Shown here one piece after another: positions 1-9,961 of a stretch of DNA of 64,000 nucleotides. The notes beneath the pieces were generated by a model. The model was not told where the DNA came from. It was given only the letters and a program-made list of their open reading frames with translations, and made no database searches. Position 1 is the first letter of the stretch, and each line of letters starts with the position of its first letter. The stretch is from Diogma glabrata (lineage: Eukaryota; Arthropoda; Insecta; Diptera; Cylindrotomidae), in assembly GCA_963693315.1 (NCBI GenBank), contig OY856188.1:148179096-148243095 (forward strand). The letters run 5' to 3'. Position numbers and translations under genes: made by a program.

Positions 1-424
1 TAAGAAAGAAAACTTTATATAAGAAAGAAAGTAACTTGTGATATTTTATTTAGCCTTGTATTTGTGAAATATGAAATATTTTAATTGAATTTGATTAAAC
101 GAAATATATGAAAAACAAAAATACGTTTTTATTGGTTATAAAAAAAAATTATTACGTATAATAATTATTGGTTACGTATAAACGTAACGTAACCATTGAT
201 TAAAAATGTTACCAATAAGTTACACTAAAGTGTTACACAAACGTAACACAAATTACAGTGCGTAAACGGCTCACTTAAGTGAAGAATTTATGATTCGCAA
301 CAATTTTAATTATCACAGGACTGATGAATCGCAAACGTAACTTTTTTGCTTCGCAAAACGATACGTTAGTGAGGAGTTGTATGAAATATGTTCTTCGTTT
401 ATGTTACGTTTACGTAACGTTTTG

Positions 425-492
425 CTTAAAGGGTATGATGGTGAAAAAGGCTAGCAAATTTGATACGTAGCAAGTTAGATGCTGGTGTAAAC
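425..492 (-). repeat. Terminal fragment of the GTTTACACC element family
   Basis: This stretch is the reverse complement of the left end of the tandem elements at 9021-9519 and 9520-11592. It shares the order GTGTAAAC, CTAGCAAATTTGATACGTAGC and TATGATGGTGAAAA. It ends exactly where the next element begins, so it is the sequence into which that element inserted. Only one end of the family is present here. Confidence 0.7.
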
Positions 493-495
493 TTA

Positions 496-1968
496 GACTG
501 GGTTCCAATTAGCTGCTAAATTGTACTAAACTGCTAAATCTAAATTTCATTTCACAAAAATACCGAATTTTAAAGTAAATTAATGTAATCAAGCTATCAG
601 ATATTGTGTAACATATGAATTTCTTCATAATAATTTAGAAACAAAATTTTAATTTAGTCAAATAAAATAGTTGACTAATACTAGTTTCCCACCGCAGAAA
701 TTTACTATGTAGTATAGCAAATATTTGATATTAGTTTGATTTCTCACCGTTCATATTATATTAAGATAATGTTTCGGTGGGAAACCAAACCTTACTTGAC
801 ACTAGAATAAAATTGATGTAGCAAAATACCGTACTGTCAATTTTATATTTGATATTAGCGTTATAGTTTTTAAAATGAAATTTACAACCCAGAGAAAATC
901 AAACTAGATTTAGACCAGCCCTGCCACTGTTTTTAAACAGCATAAAATACATATAAGTTTTATTCTATAACGTCTTTTTTAAATAATTCTCTCACGAAAA
1001 CCAAATGTCTACGTTGACTACGTTTTTCATGTCCTATTCCTTTATAATGCTTTACTAAACATATCCATATCATAATCAACAATTAATACATACACTTTAA
1101 TTTATTAAATATCAGAAATAAATCTTACAAGCTAAAAATCGCAAGAAAACACAATGTTTATAAATTTCATAAAATGACATTTCACCTATAAAATAATAAT
1201 TACGTTTCACACCGTCGATATTATACTTTATTTGATAAGTATTATATTTACTAGCTAGCAAATGAAAATAGCAAATTTAAAATAATTTTTGTGATAGTTT
1301 GCTTTCACACCGTTGCTATTATACTTTATTAAACTATAGGGCGATTTTTCTGTTCCTGTGCTTACCGCAATGGCGCTGCAAAAAGGGGATAAGAGAAAAA
1401 ATCACAAAAATTTTATATGGAATTCCATACAAAACACAATTTGAATAATTTTAAAAGTTATCTATGAAATTTCTCATTTTACTACAATTAAATAATTTAA
1501 ATTTGTTTATGAAGTATTATTGACAATATATTAAGCATAATATATAAAATATTTTCTTTTCTTCTGTCCGTAAAACAAATACGAAAATAGGTTAAATTTT
1601 TCATACAACTTTGTATGGGAAATTTTGGCAATTTTTATGCTTCTTTTTTGAGCGACTTAAGAATAATATTTTATATATTACGCTTAAAATATAGTCAATA
1701 ATACTTTATAATCAAATTAAAATTGTTCAATTGTGGTAAAATGAGAAGTTTCATAGATAACTTTTAAAATTATTCAAGTTGTGTTTTGTATGGAATCTCA
1801 TATAAAATTTTTGTGATTTTTTCTCTTATCCCCTTTTTGCAGCGCCATTGCGGTAAAGACCGGAACAGAAAAATCGCCCTATACTAGCTAGCAAATTGCT
1901 ACGGTGGGAAACTAGTATAAATCGATTTAGCACGTTTAGTACAATTTAGCATCAATTGGAACGCAGTG
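496..1968. mobile_element. TIR transposon, PIF/Harbinger-like by its TTA target
   Basis: The two ends are complementary: GACTGGGTTCCAATT on the left, and the complement of the right end reads CACTGCGTTCCAATT. Both continue into a shared TGCTAAATTGTACTAAAC block. The element is flanked by TTA on both sides (493-495 and 1969-1971; the match extends to TTAG with one base ambiguous), which fits the TWA target preference of PIF/Harbinger. No coding capacity is visible. The interior carries repeated TTTCACACCG/CGGTGGGAAAC motifs and a 98-bp direct repeat (starts at 1205 and 1303). It is interrupted by the palindromic MITE at 1337-1881. Confidence 0.65.
1337..1881. mobile_element. 545-bp foldback MITE with TA target duplication
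   Basis: The whole element is one near-perfect palindrome. It opens TAGGGCGATTTTTCTGTTCC and closes with the complement. The arms stay alignable almost to the centre near 1609, including ACCGCAATGGCGCTGCAAAA near both ends. TA dinucleotides flank it (1335-1336 and 1882-1883), as expected for Tc1/mariner-type insertion. A diverged, right-truncated copy lies at 18644-19140 and a bare end at 19156. It has no coding capacity. A hairpin this long should form strong secondary structure when transcribed or replicated. Confidence 0.85.
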
Positions 1969-2002
1969 TTAGTATGAATTTAATTTGTGTGTGCACCATA
2001 AT

Positions 2003-2519
2003 CCCAGCGAATAAAATGCTATCGATTCGTTCATGAATCGTTGAAGAAACTTCTTTTCTGAGCAGTAGAATCATGATGGAAACGGTATGGAAATTTGTGT
2101 GCTAAAAAATAAAATGTCCGCCAGATTCGTGAACGAATGCTCTACTACAATTCATCATGTAATACTACCACTTGAATCGCTATGGAATATTCCCCAACGA
2201 TTCTATAGTGAAATTTAGGCAAATTTCTTTAACGATTCTTTATCGAAATTTTATTAGTTTTCACCTACGACTCTATAGGTAGAAATCGGAGAAGAAATTG
2301 AATAAAGCATATTGAAATAATTAAAACATATTTTTATATATAGTAACATGTTTAATATTTTTTTTTACTTGTACATATATTTATATTGTTAACAATTTTC
2401 GCTTAATTGTAATCAAAAGTTAGGTAAACTAAAACATTTAAATGAACTTTAGTAATGTTTTTAAAACATATTGTTGTAGCTTATTTATCATTTAGTTTTA
2501 AGCTTTTTTGCTATGTATC
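2003..2519 (+). repeat. Dispersed repeat, copy 1 (copy 2 at 63479)
   Basis: From CCCAGCGAATAAAATG onward this roughly 515-bp stretch aligns with the right edge of the window (63479-64000), running through many ATTCGTTCATGAATCGTT-like blocks to TTTTTTGC(T/A)ATGTAT. Both copies begin abruptly after unrelated sequence. The sequence at 2930-3130 looks like a diverged inverted copy of part of it, so the full element may be a foldback of about 1.1 kb. It has no ORF. Confidence 0.7.
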
Positions 2520-3780
2520 TGAAAATATAAAAATAATTTATTGAAATAAATTTTAAAATTATTTTAGTTTAATATAATATCGAACAGAACTGAATTAAGT
2601 ATTTATGCATGCCTGCTTTGATGAATACGCCTTCCACCTTAAATCTTATCAACCGTTTTGTTTTTTTTAGCCGCCATTATTGTTGAATATCTGTAAAAAT
2701 TTGGAAGAAATATTATTATTTTAAACGTAAATTTTAATCAAAATAGAGCGTAATTACATAAATTGAAATTAAAAAGCAAAATAACTACCTATAGTTTTAC
2801 TAAACTTTGTTTAGGGAAATGCGTTTACATAAATATGATTGAAACCAATTTTCTCACGTTTAAACTATACTAAACTATAATTATTTATATAATGTTGATT
2901 GTTGCATTGTTCTTGTTTTAGTTCAGTTTCGTAAATTTAGTTTATAGATGGCAGTTTGCTCTGAGATTTAACCAATTAAAAGTCTTTAAAATTTTATAGA
3001 TGGAATCGAGATAGAATCGTAGTGTAGCCTTCCTATGGAAAAGGTGTAGAAACTTTCTCCTGTAGAAATGAAATTCGTTGGGATAGTACCATAATGAATC
3101 ATAATGAATGACAGCGTTCGAGAACATAAAAAACCGATTTCATTTAAATTTGCATTTAATAAACGCCTCTTTTCATTTAATTTTAAATGCAGTAAATAGC
3201 ATATTTAACTTTTAATGATGTTTTTTATTCAAAAAAATTTCAAATCGCAAACATTAAAATTTTGTTTTATAATTTTAAATTAATTTAGCAAATTAGGTGG
3301 TACCAGTTAATTATTATTAATTAATTAATATATAAAAATTAATTCTCAATTGATAAATATAAACAAAATGGATGGAAATTTTGAAATTAGTGAGATGAAA
3401 CCAACAGCTTTTCCATTACTAAAATGGAGTAAAACCAACAGCTCCAATTACCAATTACATTTAATGATTGAAAATTAAATTAATTAATAAGTTGTTGCAA
3501 CCAAATCAATCACCAGTCTGAAACTGCTGATTCCTTAAAGTTTTCGAGTTAATTATAATCTTAAAATTGAATTTGTTTTTGAAAATTTTTAAAATAAATT
3601 ATAATTACGACGGAATGTAATTGAAAAATAATACATTAACAGGGAGTAAGATTTCAAATTGACTATAACTTTTATAATCCAATATTTCGTTTATTTATTT
3701 AAATATTTTAGTTAATAACACATTTCTGTTAATCAATAATTGGATATTTTGCGTAGAAGTGTCAAAATTTTTCAAATCGA
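2520..3780. other. Non-coding AT-rich stretch
   Basis: No credible coding region or RNA gene is visible. The only structured part is about 2930-3130, which resembles an inverted, diverged piece of the repeat at 2003-2519 (GAATCG and CCAACGA motifs in the opposite order). The 61-codon minus-strand ORF there has no recognisable protein features. Confidence 0.5.
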
Positions 3781-3816
3781 CATTACATACATTAAATGAA
3801 ATTCGTTCGAATACTA

Positions 3817-4325
3817 AATGAACCTCGCGTCTTTTGATTGGTTCATTAATGTCGTTTTCTTTTTGCCAGAGCAGAAAGTGTGATTTTTTTTTATAAAAAG
3901 AATATCACAAAATTCGATCTAGTTTTGTAGTTGTGTTTGTGAACTGTCATTTAATGTTTTAGTAATTTATTGTATTTAATTGAATAATTTGTATTAGTTT
4001 TTAATTTAAAACACGATTTAAACATAAGATTTATTTAAACAATAACTATTTCACTTAAAAAAAATAATAATAACTAAATGGCGTCTTGTTTGTTTACAAA
4101 TTTTGAGAGATGTGTAAATGTATTTGTGCAGTTCTATTGTATTTACAACTTGCTCTACGAAAAAATCTAGATTTATTTTCAGAGCAAAAAGAGTGCTTTT
4201 TTTGTCAAATAGAATACGTTATGTCAAAAAAAATCGATCTAGATCGAAAATGGGCGTGTTTAGAACAATTTTTTTGGTAAAAAGAAAACGACATAATTAT
4301 TTAATGAAAATGAAACCTCATTAAG
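3817..4325. mobile_element. Possible diverged foldback element (about 0.5 kb)
   Basis: The ends are partly complementary. ATTAATGTCGTTTTCTTTTTGCC on the left is matched by the complement of the right end reading ATTATGTCGTTTTCTTTTTACC, each preceded by an AATGA(A/G) block. The arms are diverged and no target duplication was found, so the boundaries are approximate. The internal 68-codon ORF on the plus strand is K/R-rich read-through of this repeat and is not treated as a gene. Confidence 0.35.
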
Positions 4326-4632
4326 GGGTGCGTTCACTGCAGAAACAATTTGTCGGTGTGATGTAATGTTGAATCGTCAAAAATAGATCGTTGTCGTCGA
4401 AAATTACTTCAAAACGTATAGAGCTTTTTCTTTAAACTTCAAATCGTTGTATTGCTGCATGGAATCTGTCAAATGATAATTAGAAATCAGTAATTATGTA
4501 TTAAAATTTACTGCAAAAATATTAATAATGCAAATATAGTAAAAAACAACTTAAAGACAACGCAAAACAATCTTGATTTGCAAGAAATAACAATTTTTTA
4601 AAGTTTTCGAAATCCAAATCAGCTGATCATAA

Positions 4633-4856
4633 GGCCCGCTATACACTTGAGCTAAACTATACGAACTATGTTTTCAAAAAAATAATATTTTAACGCGAAT
4701 AATATTTTTTAAACAAAATGTAATGAAGTAATGTTTCCTTTTTTATTTAATTTTTTAAATGTTTTGTTTCCGTAATGTTTTTTAGTATAATTACGCTGTA
4801 TACCAAAAACATAGTTCGCATAGTTCACATAGTTTAGCTCAAGTGTATAGCGAGCC
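4633..4856. mobile_element. 224-bp foldback MITE with TAA target duplication
   Basis: The termini GGCCCGCTATACACTTGAGC and the complement of the right end (GGCTCGCTATACACTTGAGC) match closely. The inverted match continues through CTAAACTAT and GAACTATG. TAA flanks both sides (4630-4632 and 4857-4859), typical of PIF/Harbinger-derived MITEs. The paralogous site at 61150-61152 lacks it, showing a single TAA. One end of another copy is at 63426-63470. Confidence 0.85.
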
Positions 4857-4980
4857 TAAATGTCACGTTTTTTTCAAAAAGGTCTATTGAACGCCAAATT
4901 GTTATTTTATGTTGAAAATTGTCATAACCGCCATATGTCAACCATATTTTTGTGTTTCATTGGGTTAATTCTTATAAATA

Positions 4981-5400
4981 ATGTCGAATAATACAAAAAA
5001 ATTAATTCCATCTCGCTATGGAACATGGGAACAAATTAATAAATAATATTGCGAACATTAAAAATTATCGTGTGATTTGTCGGACTCTGAAGATGAGGAA
5101 ATTATGTTAATTGTTTTCCAAAAAGAGACCCCACCACGTATTAATTTATATGTAGAACGAATTGTATCGAATTACTATAGCATCGAGTTTTAGCCGAATT
5201 TCAGAACGTCCAGAGAAGCATTTGAGAAACTCCTCAATGTTTTCAATACAAATTTGCACTTAGTACGTGGTGGGGAAATTTTATCGATATCGCCAGAAAA
5301 GCAATCGCTATTAGTCATGGATTCTGGCTACACCTGATTCAAACAGATCTATTGGGAAAAGATTCGATTTGGTTAAATCGGCATTATCGAAAAAAAATTT
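4981..5400 (+). pseudogene. Harbinger-type transposase, N-terminal relic
   Basis: Conceptual translation, with several stop codons and probable frameshifts, gives an acidic DSEDEEI stretch and then a segment in the style FRTSREAFEKLLNV followed by EKQSLLV. This is the N-terminal arrangement of HARBI1-like transposases ahead of the nuclease fold. The first in-frame stop comes about 20 codons after the ATG at 4981. Nothing matching the DDE catalytic core follows, because the element jumps to its minus-strand accessory gene. It cannot encode an active transposase. Confidence 0.55.
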
Positions 5401-5720
5401 CGTATAATTGATTTTTTAAATCATGTCACAAATAGATTTATAATCTTTCCGGACAGTGAACGGAAATTAGAAATAATAAGTATATATATTTTAATTAATA
5501 TATATATTTTTTACATTTATGAAAATTATAATTAAACGATGTCTAAACGAAGGTTTAGAACAGTAAATTAATAACCCATAGACGACAACCCAGTAGCAGT
5601 ACCCCAGACAAGTACAAGAAGTGGAAATTCAGTGAGAAATTCAATGATGGAAAACATAAATCATAGTTAATGTATTATTTTATTATTATATTTGTAAAAA
5701 AGTTTTTCATAATAAATAAA

Positions 5721-6218
5721 TCATATTTTATTTATTAATTGCATCATTAAATTTTTGTGTTCCTCCAACGCTCGTTCCTGTAGTGCTAAATGCAGTGCAT
5801 TTGCAGTGTCCATCTTGGCCATTTTTTCTCCGTGCCGTTCCTCAGCCTCCTGCCGAAAATCTCCAATTGTTTCTGCAACAGTAACGCACCTAGTTTTTTT
5901 AGCTGCAGGGATTACTTGTCCGTGTTCATCGGGTTCAAGTATTTCAGTTGGTGTTGGGATTGGAACATATCGCGATGATGAAGATTCCACCGGTAGCCCA
6001 CTGCTGTGGCTTTTTTCAAAAATTTCATCCATTTCCATCCAATATTTGAATTTGATTGGAACACCACTTTTCTGGGCATCCTTGTGTTTTTGATATTTTT
6101 GTTTATTGTTTTTTATTTTTATAATTCCTAATTCACCATCTAAAACTATTATTTCAAATATTTCTTTTAATAAAACTATAACACCAAATAAATTTATTAA
6201 ATTACTTTTATTAAACAC
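5721..6218 (-). pseudogene. Myb/SANT-like (MADF-type) accessory protein of a Harbinger element, partial
   Basis: A 165-codon open frame. The early part contains FKYWMEMDEIFEKSH, resembling the last helix of the trihelix Myb/SANT-like domain found in the second protein of PIF/Harbinger transposons. A Ser/Pro/Thr-rich linker follows, then a basic, charged C-terminal helix around RQEAEERHGEKMAKMDTA and ending near NLMMQLINKI. The true N-terminus with the first DNA-binding helices is not in frame upstream. The first 40 codons look like read-through AT-rich sequence, so the gene is probably truncated. In active relatives this protein helps the transposase enter the nucleus and bind DNA. Family assignment is by pattern only. 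Confidence 0.5.
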
Positions 6219-6540
6219 CGATGCAGAATTGTTTTCTTGAAGAAAACAATTGTTCTAGTCAACCGCAAATTCAAAATACTCCTTCATTTTATTTTTACTT
6301 TACTAAATTTGATTTTAACACTAACTAACTAGACTTTCGACTACTGTTAATAATTGTGATTATGCGTCTATAACAACAAATGCAGTGAACGCATAAAACG
6401 TTAAGTGGTGTCGATAACAACTAATACAATGAACAACCAATTGTCAAAAAAAGTTATATTTTGTGACTTTTTGTCGTGCAATGAACGCACCCAAGCACTC
6501 GAACGCACTCCCGAATTTTTAAAATTTTTAAATTGATTTA

Positions 6541-6670
6541 GAAAAGTGAAAAGAAAACCACATAACTAAAATACAAACATTTCACATCAACTTTTGTTCT
6601 TTTCAGCACATATATATTTTGTAAATTGATTTAAGAAAGTGAAAAGAAAACCACATTAGTTGTTATGGTT
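6541..6670. repeat. Short repeat with GTGAAAAGAAAACCACAT motif
   Basis: GTGAAAAGAAAACCACAT occurs at about 6546 and again at about 6638, separated by TTTCACATCAACTTTTGTTC. The same two blocks recur in the order TTTCACATC... then GTGAAAAG... at about 17180-17250. This looks like a dispersed element family whose full extent is not resolved. Confidence 0.5.
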
Positions 6671-7850
6671 ATTTTTTTGAAGTGAAAACTTCTTTAGGCG
6701 CGTTATGCAATTTTGTATGGAGTAAAATTTATATATTCGTGAACGCACTTTTAAGAGAACAAAATATTTTTAAATATGAAATACATCTATCATTTCTTAA
6801 CGTTTCAAATTGCGATGTGGATATCGCGGTCGACTGAGATTCTATAGGTTTTGAGTTAAATTCCTGGTCTGGTACATTTTTTTATTGTTTTTTTTTTAAT
6901 TTTTATTAAATACTATTAAAATTTTTTTTTTATTCATGGATTCATAAAAATAATAAAAATTTCTTTCTACGAATTTTAAAAAATTGGTCTATAATGCAGT
7001 TTTTTTAAAGTTATATTGCTGCTGTCTTTTGCAATTTGCATTCGAGTCATCATGCTAAATAAATATTGAATATATAAAATTGAAAGTATGTATGTCTGTT
7101 TGCCCTTTATGCATTAATACATTAATCATTATGAAAATTTGGGAAGTTGTTGTGTACACTTAATTTGATTTTTATTTAACTATCGTTTTAAACGATAGTT
7201 TACTTTGATCAATGTTTTTTTTGTTGAACATAATGTTTATGAAATTAAAAATAACGTAAGAAAGATAGTTTAACCTGAAACAATTACATTTGTATATCAA
7301 AATTATATGTATTGGAATTTCATAAATGAATGAATTATCGAAATTGTATTTGGTATCTTCGCCAAATATGTTGTTGGTTTGGAATTGTATGTAATACATG
7401 TTTCTAAAATTAAGTGAAGACTTAATACTTGTAACTTGATACTTGATAACATCGATTATATCGATTTAAAGCTCACAATTACGAGACGGAAATCGCATAA
7501 ATTCGATACAAAGAAGCATAGCTTATGTATGATTTAACATGAATGGCAATCATGAAAAATAAACTAATTAAAAATGGTGGCAGCTAGTCGATAGTGATTT
7601 GCAAACGGCAACAATTCGCATTAATACCAATGAATTTACTTAGCTTTCCGTAGGAAGATTTGTAAAATTTAAAATTGTTGATCTATGGGTGTGACAACCA
7701 CGCGTACTTTAGTCCCTGCTATTGGCATATGAGTTATCTTGAGATATCGTATACCACTGGCAATAGCAGTGCAATTTCATTAGCCAAAGTGATATCTTAG
7801 GGGTGCTGGCGGATGAAGTATTTCCAATCAACGATACCATCCCTTACTCT
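6671..7850. other. Non-coding AT-rich stretch
   Basis: No protein, RNA gene or clear transposon terminus is supported. A short inverted repeat (ACTATCGTTTTAAACGATAGT, about 7180-7200) forms a perfect 10-bp stem. The 75-codon minus-strand ORF next to it has no recognisable features. Confidence 0.5.
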
Positions 7851-7888
7851 AAGTTATGGAATATTCTTTGATGATATGCTATTTTTTT

Positions 7889-8300
7889 AAAAATAAAATG
7901 CGTTTGGTAGCAGAAATTACAAGGTGTGTCACAACAACACATAAAAAACTTTTAAGAACAAGGTCCCCTAATAACATGATTTCTAAGGTGTTGATGGACA
8001 CAAATTTTTATACGATTTGTTTTGATTATTTTAAATATAAAAATTTATATAATAGTTGCTTGGAATGCTGATAGATGTGAAATCCAGAATAATTTTAAAC
8101 ATTCTGAAATTTTAATTTGCGATGCTACAATAATTGGAAGATACAAAAAAACACAGCTATTTCACAGATTTAAGTTTTCACTTCTGTCGGTAGTCCTTAA
8201 CACTGCCTTCTTTTTTTTTAATAAAATGTTTTGTGTTATAGGAATTACAATATGTGTCACAACAACACATAGATACCTTTTAAGACCTAGGTCCCACAAC
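7889..8300. repeat. Diverged tandem duplication (about 333-bp offset)
   Basis: The block around GTGTCACAACAACACATA, followed by CTTTTAAGA and AGGTCCC, occurs at about 7925 and again at about 8255. The second copy is split just after ACATGCGCTCT by the 656-bp TIR element at 8312, and resumes with GAGGTGTTGATG at 8969. The first copy shows the uninterrupted order. Confidence 0.7.
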
Positions 8301-8311
8301 ACATGCGCTCT

Positions 8312-8967
8312 GGGGTGCGTTTCGAAATTAACCACGGTTAACCATAAGGTAATAATGTCACTAATGTCATAATCAAAATAGTGACGTCAAATATTAAATT
8401 CAAATTACCATAGTAAAGCTGTCAAAGTTAAATTATAAAAGACCGCTAAAAATTCAAAATAAATAAAAACTAATATTCTAATTACGATAAATAAAACTAA
8501 AAATGTAGTGTATGTTTTTTATTTCTATAATTTATTTTTCAGTCTTCAGTATCAAATAAAAATAATAAAAATAACACATTTCACTAAAAATTATTAAATA
8601 CTTAGTATATAATAATTAAATGTACGATATATTCACAAAACAATATAATTTCTAACTTTTTTTTCCACAACAATTAAAATTTTCTTTTATTATAAAAAAT
8701 TATATTGTGTTTTATAAATCGGTTGACATGTCGTTTTAAATATTTATATGTTTTGACATTAGAACCTCAACAAACTCTACTCTAGACTTGAGTAACAAAG
8801 TTAAAGTAGTGACGTCACAATTTACTATGACAACTAATTTTTATAGTTTTGGAACGATAGTACATCTGTCATCCAGTAAATTTTTTATTTTGCAGTTAAT
8901 TATAGAACGACATTTGGTAGAGTAAAGTTAACCGCGGTTAACCATAGTTAATTTCGAAACGCACCCC
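8312..8967. mobile_element. 656-bp TIR element (MITE-like)
   Basis: The ends are complementary over about 33 bp, starting GGGGTGCGTTTCGAAATTAA on both strands and including a GGTTAACCAT block. Subterminal TGACGTCA sites lie on both sides (about 8383 and 8812). The first GGGGTGCGTT is shared with the Harbinger-like element at 4325, hinting at the same superfamily. There is no coding capacity. The target duplication is unclear: the flank reads CTCT before it and TGAGG after it. Confidence 0.75.
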
Positions 8968-9020
8968 TGAGGTGTTGATGAAGGGCTTTTTTAAACTTTT
9001 GTGAAATGAGACTATTACTA

Positions 9021-9519
9021 ATACTAAGTTTACACCAGTATCTAATTTGCTACGCATCAAATTTGCTAGCCATTTTCACCATCATACTTTTTAAATTTGA
9101 TACGGTGATGTAAACTCTTATTAATTAGGTATGACATATTAATTTTTAGCGCGTCCTTTTCATTGTTAATTTTTTGGTTAGGAAAAAATAATTTCCATAT
9201 ATATTTTTTATAAAAAACTGAAAACATTTATTATATCAATGCTAAAATTTATTTTACTTTTAATTTCAGCAAAAAAATCACGTCAAACATAAATATATAT
9301 TTATAAAATAAGTTGATTTAATTTTATTTTAAATGTCTTACCTAATTTTAGTGTTCACACCGTAAAAATAATACCTATTTGCTACGTACCTAATTTAAAA
9401 CGTAGCAAATCATCCCACCAAATATTTGGTACGCACTTTTTTGATAACTGTTTACATCGACCATAGTCGACCTAATAAGTATAGTATGTACCTATTAGAT
9501 CCTGGTGTAAACTTAGTAT
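9021..9519. mobile_element. GTTTACACC TIR element, copy 1 (intact)
   Basis: The ends are inverted repeats: ATACTAAGTTTACACCAG on the left and its complement at 9502-9519. The interior carries CAAATTTGCTAGC and TACGTAGCAAAT-type blocks but no ORF. It directly abuts a second copy in the same orientation, and the two are nearly identical. This copy holds the uninterrupted GACCATAGTCGACC sequence that is split in copy 2. A truncated relative lies at 425-492. Confidence 0.8.
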
Positions 9520-9961
9520 AAGTTTACACCAGTATCTAATTTGCTACGAATCAAATTTGCTAGCCATTTTCACCATCATACTTTTTAAATTTGATACGGT
9601 GATGTAAACTCTTATTAATTAGGTATGACATATTAATTTTTAGCGCGTCCTTTTCATTGTTAATTTTTTGGTTAGGAAAAAATAATTTCCATATATATTT
9701 TTTATAAAAAACTGAAAACATTTATTATATTAATGCTAAAATTTATTTTACTTTTAATTTCAACAAAAAAATCACATCAAACATAAATATATATTTATAA
9801 AATAAGTTGATTTATTTTTCTTTTAAATGTCATACCTAATTTTAGTGTTCACACCGTAAAAATAATACCCATTTGCTACGTACCTAATTTGATACGTAGC
9901 AAATCACCCTACCAAATATTTGGTACGTACTTTTTTGATAACTGTTTACATCGACCATAGT

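Larger units (their letters stand above)
4325..6492. mobile_element. Decayed PIF/Harbinger-like transposon
   Basis: The ends are complementary: GGGGTGCGTTCACTGCA on the left, and the complement of the right end reads GGGTGCGTTCATTGCA. Inside are the two genes usual for PIF/Harbinger elements: a transposase relic on the plus strand (about 4981-5400) and a Myb/SANT-like accessory protein remnant on the minus strand (5721-6218). Most of the transposase, including the catalytic region, is missing. A 224-bp MITE has inserted at 4633-4856. A target duplication could not be fixed. The left subterminal region (4380-4640) has a second copy at 60940-61150. Confidence 0.65.

Noticed and set aside
319..340. 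CTGATGA motif suggesting a hammerhead ribozyme core
   Set aside because: The required GAAA and a closing stem do not follow; the sequence reads CTGATGAATCGCAAACG.
4118..4324. 68-codon Arg/Lys-rich plus-strand ORF
   Set aside because: It lies in one arm of a foldback repeat, shows no domain, and its composition follows the A-rich sequence.
5755..6093. 112-codon plus-strand ORF over the Harbinger accessory gene
   Set aside because: It is the antisense shadow of the minus-strand Myb/SANT-like remnant, which has the recognisable protein pattern.
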